This document shows, in pieces, positions 15,455-19,699 of a stretch of 19,699 nucleotides of DNA (position 1 is its first letter; every line of letters begins with the position of its first letter). The position numbers and the translations under genes are program-made. The notes under the pieces were generated by a model. That model was not told the origin of the DNA, made no database searches, and was given only the letters and a program-made list of their open reading frames with translations. The stretch covers positions 1-19,699 of the forward strand of contig JABSRS010000017.1 in assembly GCA_013214885.1 (NCBI GenBank). Direction: 5' to 3'. Source of the stretch: Gammaproteobacteria bacterium (GTDB lineage: Bacteria > Pseudomonadota > Gammaproteobacteria > Enterobacterales > Psychrobiaceae).

Positions 15455-16684
15455 TTAACGCCCCTGAGTTGATGTAGTATTAATATCACGCCGCTTTAGC
15501 TCTTGATATAACATATCGGCACTACTGAATGAACGCGGATATTTAACCGCTATTTGTAATGTCTTTAACTCGCCAAGCTGCTCTAACATAAATTGCGTGG
15601 TACTATCTTTGCGATCGTAAAACTGTAATAACCAGCGACTTGACAGCTCCAATGCCTGTTTAAAGGTGTCTTGTTGTTGTCGATACAGGGCGAGTTGTGC
15701 TTGAAGAAGTTTGTTTTTAAGATTTTCTTCTAAGTACCATTGTTGCTTGGGAGCCATTAAAGGCTCAATGTTACCTTTTCGGCGACGAACGGTAATAAAA
15801 CCATCAACAAAGCCATGCCATGTTTTGGCAATATTCTGACGCCAATCGGTTGCGGACGTCGACAACCCTTGCTGCTCGGTCTCTAATTCAGCATCTGGCA
15901 ATTCAACCATATTTAACTTTAAATTATCAACTTGACTAATTAAGCCATCAATTGTTAAGGCCGTGGCTTGCGTTTTATCTTTTGGCAAAGCCGCTAACGT
16001 TGCGATATCAGTTGCTAATGATTGACGTAATGAAATAAGCGACGGATCGTTCATTTCGCCGATCCGTAAATCGGCCGTTTGTAATAAAGCCTTGGCAGTT
16101 TGATGATCTTGTTCTTGCCATAGTTTTCGTCCAGCCAAATTGACCAGGTAATTAGCTTCAGCCAATAACCAGTCACTTGGGCGACGACCGGATATATCCG
16201 TTAGCTTTTGCTGTAATAATGCAACCGTTCGCACCGATTCATTGACACTTAGCGATAACCTTGCGACATCATTTTTAGCACCATCGAGCTGGGTCAATAG
16301 ACTACTAGTTATTTGTTGATGCTGGCTGTGTTGCTCTTGGGTAAAGCTAGCCAACTGTTGATTAGTTGCTAATAACCTAGTGCTGAGTTTTTGATAAAAG
16401 AAATAGCTTAACCAAGCGATGAACACCACCAACACCAGGGCAAAAACTGCAATAACAATACTCTTGTTTTTAGCTGTTTTGACCTTAGGTTCAACCAATT
16501 CTGGTGTCGGTTGAACAGCCTCTTTGACCGCTGCTTTGGAGCCATCGCCAGAATCCGCAACTAACGATTGCTGAGCTTCGTTTTGGTCCAGAGCCTCTTT
16601 TTCAAGTTTGGCTTCTTGTACTTGCTGTAATCGCTCAACACTAGTCGTTTTTTTCTGAGCTTGAGAGTCACTTTTTTTATTCAT
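15455..16684 (-). CDS. hemX: HemX, membrane-anchored hem operon protein
   Basis: HemX is often annotated as a putative uroporphyrinogen-III C-methyltransferase because of its operon, but it lacks the methyltransferase fold and its biochemical role is unproven. The 409-residue product (E. coli HemX is 393) has a Gln/Glu-rich cytosolic N-terminus (1-72), one membrane helix (about 75-97), a coiled coil (about 98-165), and the conserved SDWLLAEANYLVNLAGRKLW segment. The helical C-terminal domain includes FVDGFITVRRR and EENLKNKLLQAQLALYRQQ, both typical of the family. Its start overlaps the hemD end by eight bases and hemY follows two bases after its stop, so the three genes are tightly coupled. 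Confidence 0.92.
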   Translation of the reverse strand: MNKKSDSQAQKKTTSVERLQQVQEAKLEKEALDQNEAQQSLVADSGDGSKAAVKEAVQPTPELVEPKVKTAKNKSIVIAVFALVLVVFIAWLSYFFYQKLSTRLLATNQQLASFTQEQHSQHQQITSSLLTQLDGAKNDVARLSLSVNESVRTVALLQQKLTDISGRRPSDWLLAEANYLVNLAGRKLWQEQDHQTAKALLQTADLRIGEMNDPSLISLRQSLATDIATLAALPKDKTQATALTIDGLISQVDNLKLNMVELPDAELETEQQGLSTSATDWRQNIAKTWHGFVDGFITVRRRKGNIEPLMAPKQQWYLEENLKNKLLQAQLALYRQQQDTFKQALELSSRWLLQFYDRKDSTTQFMLEQLGELKTLQIAVKYPRSFSSADMLYQELKRRDINTTSTQGR

Positions 16685-17447
16685 TAATATTGCTCTGTAT
16701 TTTCAGTAATGTCTGAGAAATTGCTTTGTTATCAGCTCCACCAGCTACATAACATCGCTTGAATCCAAAATTTAAAGCCATGACAGCTATCCGCTGACTA
16801 GGGACTAATATATTACAATTAATCAGCCATGACTTACCTGCGGGACCAATTAAGGTTAACAGATTTTCTAAAATTTCGCCGCTAGTCACTACTATGGTCT
16901 TAACTTGATGTTTTTTCCAGCTATCTATTAAAATATCTGATTGATAATTAACTGGCTGCCGTTGATAAAGTTCACAATACTCAACGGTGGCTCCGCGTAA
17001 CTCAAGTTGTTGCGCTAAGGTTTCACGTCCGCCAACACCTCTTAGAATTAAAACATTTCGCCCAGTAATATCCGATAATGATGTTAACGTTAGCAGACTT
17101 TCTGTCATAGGCTCAGGCGGAGACTCCACGCTTAAGCCTAATTGAACCATACAATTGGCGGTAGCATCACCAATTGCATAATAATTTAATTGCTTTGGCC
17201 AAGCGTCGACCAAACTAGCGGCAAAATTAATGGCGTGAGCACTGACTGCAATAACGATATCATCGTCTTTTAGTTGGTTTAATTTTTGATTTATTCTGGG
17301 GGTGGCGAGCGGGGTAATTTCGAGCATTGAACAGCTGGTCGTTTTAAAATTCAACGCTGAAAGAGCTATTGCAAGCTCTTGATTTTTTTGCGCTGGACGG
17401 GTCAATAAAACCCGTCCGACCTGATCAGTTGGTTTACTGATCAGCAT
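16677..17447 (-). CDS. hemD: Uroporphyrinogen-III synthase (HemD)
   Basis: HemD closes hydroxymethylbilane to uroporphyrinogen III with inversion of ring D. The family is poorly conserved, but characteristic pieces are visible: [16 protein letters not shown] at the start, an [13 protein letters not shown] segment, [46 protein letters not shown] as a run broken over the domain junction, and the conserved [12 protein letters not shown] start it at the ATG at 17447 (MLISKPTDQ), giving 256 residues against 246 in E. coli; an upstream GTG at 17474 would add nine residues with no family support. The start lies inside the last codons of hemC, and the end overlaps hemX by eight bases. The substrate comes from HemC just upstream. 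Confidence 0.93.
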   Translation of the reverse strand: MLISKPTDQVGRVLLTRPAQKNQELAIALSALNFKTTSCSMLEITPLATPRINQKLNQLKDDDIVIAVSAHAINFAASLVDAWPKQLNYYAIGDATANCMVQLGLSVESPPEPMTESLLTLTSLSDITGRNVLILRGVGGRETLAQQLELRGATVEYCELYQRQPVNYQSDILIDSWKKHQVKTIVVTSGEILENLLTLIGPAGKSWLINCNILVPSQRIAVMALNFGFKRCYVAGGADNKAISQTLLKIQSNINE

Positions 17448-18366
17448 AAACTTTTTGTAAAATTTCACGGGCACCGCGATCTAACAGCTTATCGGCTAAA
17501 ATCACCGCTTGTGCTTCGGCATCTGCCAGAGGGCCACGAACTTGCTCTTTTAACATCACGCTACCATCAGGACTACCCACTAAGGCGCGTAACCAAAACT
17601 GATCGCCATCGATAATACAGTAACTACCAATTGGCACCTGACAGCCACCTTCCAAACGCTTATTTAAGGCGCGCTCGGCAAGTACTCGTAAGCGACTCTC
17701 ATGATGCTCTAGTGGCGCCAGTAAATCTTTAATACGTTGATCATCTTCACGGCATTCAATGCCGACGGCACCTTGACCAACAGCAGGCAGAGATTGCTCT
17801 GGCTCAATAAAATCGGCGATGCGACTTTGTAGTTTCAAACGGATTAAGCCAGCAGCTGCTAAAATAATGGCATCGTAATCGCCATTGTCTAGTTTGCCCA
17901 AACGGGTTCCGACATTACCGCGTAAATCCTTAATAATTAAGTCTGGGCGTGCAGCGCGTAGTTGGCATTGACGACGTAAGCTTGATGTTCCAACCACCGA
18001 ACCAGCCGGTAGCTGCTCAATAGATTTAAATGTGTTTGATACAAATGCATCACGAGGATCTTCACGTTCGCAAATAGTCTGTAATACTAACCCTTCTGGG
18101 AAATCAACAGGGACATCTTTCATCGAATGCACCGCAATATCGGCACGTCCTTCAAGCATGGCCGTTTCAAGTTCTTTAACGAATAGTCCCTTACCACCAA
18201 CTTTAGCCAGAGGAGTGTCTAGAATTTTGTCTCCTTTAGTTACCATGGTCACTAATTCAACTTTGATCCCAGGGTGGAAACGCTCTAGTTCAGCTTTTAC
18301 AAATTCAGCTTGCCATAACGCCAAAGGACTTTTTCTAGTTGCTATACGTACAATTTCAACAGCCAT
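17434..18366 (-). CDS. hemC: Porphobilinogen deaminase (hydroxymethylbilane synthase, HemC)
   Basis: HemC joins four porphobilinogens into hydroxymethylbilane in the cytosol, using a covalently bound dipyrromethane cofactor. The 310-residue product (E. coli 313) carries the cofactor-binding Cys242 in [11 protein letters not shown] and catalytic Asp84 in [10 protein letters not shown], both at the E. coli positions. Other blocks are [35 protein letters not shown] and LRGNVGTRL. The frame is open for 16 codons further upstream to 18414, but the ATG at 18366 matches the family N-terminus and has GGA six bases before it, whereas the ATG at 18372 has no room for a ribosome site. It heads hemC-hemD-hemX-hemY. 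A -10-like TACAAT lies upstream without a good -35, so the promoter is not defined. Confidence 0.98.
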   Translation of the reverse strand: MAVEIVRIATRKSPLALWQAEFVKAELERFHPGIKVELVTMVTKGDKILDTPLAKVGGKGLFVKELETAMLEGRADIAVHSMKDVPVDFPEGLVLQTICEREDPRDAFVSNTFKSIEQLPAGSVVGTSSLRRQCQLRAARPDLIIKDLRGNVGTRLGKLDNGDYDAIILAAAGLIRLKLQSRIADFIEPEQSLPAVGQGAVGIECREDDQRIKDLLAPLEHHESRLRVLAERALNKRLEGGCQVPIGSYCIIDGDQFWLRALVGSPDGSVMLKEQVRGPLADAEAQAVILADKLLDRGAREILQKVYADQ

Positions 18367-18459
18367 ATTCATTCCAAAAATAGTTAAATACTTAATAATG
18401 GCAGATCCTAACATCGCACCATTAAATTGTATAAGTCTGAGGGAGGTTTTTTCACTCAG

Positions 18460-19179
18460 TTAATGATAATAATCAAATTTATGGGTAGTTAACAAAGTCC
18501 CTGCTTCATTTACAACATCAATAACCCATTTACCACTCATCGATTGATTTAACGTTTTGCTGGAATAAGTACGCCAGCGATCACTACCAATTGACAATTT
18601 TACGGTGGCGACGACCTTATTGTTAAAGCGCCAGCGATGATAAATAACTTGGTTATTCATATTGATGACTTCGTTAAAAAAATATATTTTAGATCGGCCC
18701 AGATCCTTAATTATGATGCCTAAATCATCTTTAGGTTCTCGATCGATAATTGATGTCGTTAAAATAGCCCTGACGACATCAGTCGAATTTTTAAAGTTAG
18801 TTTTAATCTCTGGCTCAGGAGTAACAACCACTATTGCAGTTGGCTTGGTTGTTATTTTTGTTTTTATTGGTATTTCAGCTTTCAGCTTCGGTCTCGGTTG
18901 TGCTATCACTTTTAGTGTCGGCGCTACTTTACTTTCAACCGCCTTAATCATGACAGGTTGCCCCTCAAACCTAGTTACATCATGTTGCGGTGCTGACTTA
19001 GCTCCCGTGCTCAATGTTGCTACTCCCTGATAACCTACCAATGCATAGGCAGCAAACGATAATGGCGGTGCTAGAAGCAACACCATCAACAAAGTAATCT
19101 TTGTTTGGTCAAACGGTGGCTTATTAGGCCTCTCCTGTGATGGTTGATCACAGAGGTTAATTTGAATTTTTAATTTCAA
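18460..19179 (-). CDS. DUF2914 family membrane protein
   Basis: A 239-residue protein with a short polar cytosolic N-terminus, one membrane helix (about residues 27-49) and a Pro/Lys/Thr-rich periplasmic linker (about 60-125). The C-terminal domain has the DUF2914 pattern: IYFFNEVINMNNQVIYHRW, then WRTYSSKTLNQSMSGKWVIDV and EAGTLL. The family has no established function; it occurs in marine gammaproteobacteria and often near hem or envelope genes. The start appears to be the TTG at 19179, with AGAAGA upstream; an in-frame TAA at 19204-19206 rules out a much longer protein, and the only downstream Met lies inside the membrane helix. It follows a polysaccharide deacetylase by 14 bp (likely one transcript) and precedes hemC by 93 bp. 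Confidence 0.8.
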   Translation of the reverse strand: MKLKIQINLCDQPSQERPNKPPFDQTKITLLMVLLLAPPLSFAAYALVGYQGVATLSTGAKSAPQHDVTRFEGQPVMIKAVESKVAPTLKVIAQPRPKLKAEIPIKTKITTKPTAIVVVTPEPEIKTNFKNSTDVVRAILTTSIIDREPKDDLGIIIKDLGRSKIYFFNEVINMNNQVIYHRWRFNNKVVATVKLSIGSDRWRTYSSKTLNQSMSGKWVIDVVNEAGTLLTTHKFDYYH

Positions 19180-19193
19180 GCGACGATCTTCTT

Positions 19194-19699
19194 CTATCCA
19201 TGGTTAGTGACAGTATTTATTAGCAATCGGGTATGAAATTTCAATATATCCTTGTTCCAAGGGGTATAGCGATTCAATTGCAGAAAATCTGTATGCGGTG
19301 TTGATATGCCTTGTTTTGTGGTGACAGCATAATCAAATTTTGCCTGTTTTAAAATAGCCAAACTCACCTCATTGTAATCTTTTTTCCATTTGCCATTGGG
19401 ATAAGCAAAGCCATTAATTGTTTTATTAAGCATAACTTCTAATTGCAGTTTGCCATCAATAATTTGTTCATGCTGTTGATATTTATTAAGTAGAGACAAT
19501 ATTGGATGATCGACCGTATGACACGCAACCTCGATACCATGAGACTCAATTTGATTGAGTTGCTGTGCATTCATCATTTTAGATTTTGATGAAAACTTAC
19601 CATTAACCAATAAAATCTGATGGACAATTTTACGTCGCTGTAAAAAATCAAGATATTTAATTTTAGCGAGCACCTTAGTCGCCAATGCATTTCGTTGTG
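19194..19699 (-). CDS. Polysaccharide deacetylase family protein, 5'-truncated by window edge
   Basis: The frame is open to the window edge; the TTG at 19685 is an internal Leu codon in context, not a convincing start. About 168 C-terminal residues are visible. They contain the second and third NodB motifs: a metal-binding pair in ACHTVDHP and the FAYPNGKW motif, followed by YAVTTKQGIS and LQLNRYTPW. The first motif (the DDG aspartates) would lie outside. The protein is therefore a carbohydrate esterase 4-type deacetylase of unknown substrate, with the location not visible. It is only distantly similar to the deacetylase at 3240-4298 and lacks its C-terminal extension. The DUF2914 gene begins 14 bp after its stop. 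Confidence 0.85.
   Translation of the reverse strand, partial: QRNALATKVLAKIKYLDFLQRRKIVHQILLVNGKFSSKSKMMNAQQLNQIESHGIEVACHTVDHPILSLLNKYQQHEQIIDGKLQLEVMLNKTINGFAYPNGKWKKDYNEVSLAILKQAKFDYAVTTKQGISTPHTDFLQLNRYTPWNKDILKFHTRLLINTVTNHG

Noticed and set aside
18032..18463. 143-codon plus-strand ORF over hemC
   Set aside because: It lies opposite highly conserved HemC sequence; its composition is that of a reverse-strand shadow.
18662..19030. 122-codon plus-strand ORF over the DUF2914 gene
   Set aside because: It is antisense to the recognisable DUF2914 domain and linker. The hydrophobic appearance comes from reading Lys/Thr/Pro-rich codons backwards.

Overview
The window is a stretch of ordinary chromosome from a gammaproteobacterium, most likely in or near the Alteromonadales (Shewanella/Psychrobium/Moritella-type). 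This rests on AT-rich coding sequence, near full-length resemblance to the Escherichia coli versions of Fre, GlpG, UbiA, LexA, NorM and HemC, and the conserved gene order ubiC-ubiA / plsB / lexA-sulA and hemC-hemD-hemX-hemY. I see no rRNA, tRNA, insertion sequence, CRISPR array or prophage. The species cannot be named from this alone.

Layout. 1-1838: the 3' part of ubiD (ubiquinone decarboxylase) followed by fre (flavin reductase), with an intergenic repeat-like inverted repeat between them. 1879-5119: a DinF-like MATE transporter (minus) divergent, by only 26 bp, from a secreted polysaccharide deacetylase whose stop codon overlaps the start of the rhomboid protease gene glpG. 5212-5616: a FliL-like exported protein (minus). 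5827-7290: ubiC-ubiA, the first two committed ubiquinone steps, ending in two hairpins. 7513-9877: plsB (minus), which appears to have lost part of its 3' end through a frameshifting deletion. 10001-10861: an unrecognised glutamine-rich helical protein, sitting where E. coli has dgkA, with a possible Fur-like site over its promoter. 11118-12378: the SOS module lexA-sulA behind two LexA boxes. 12405-12632: a small ORF of uncertain reality. 12880-14238: norM (MATE efflux). 14280-18366: hemC-hemD-hemX-hemY read on the minus strand. 18460-19699: a DUF2914 membrane protein and a 5'-truncated polysaccharide deacetylase, on the same strand upstream of hemC.

How the genes fit together. Three ubiquinone genes (ubiD, ubiC, ubiA) and the tetrapyrrole genes hemC/hemD supply respiratory cofactors. 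PlsB starts phospholipid synthesis. LexA and SulA form an autoregulated DNA-damage checkpoint. Two MATE exporters, GlpG and two deacetylases act at the envelope. The points most worth a second look are the truncated plsB with an out-of-frame remnant of its normal C-terminus, the unknown gene between plsB and lexA, the translational coupling of glpG to a secreted deacetylase, and the FliL-like protein that carries a signal peptide. I found no clear evidence of a previously undescribed multi-gene system.
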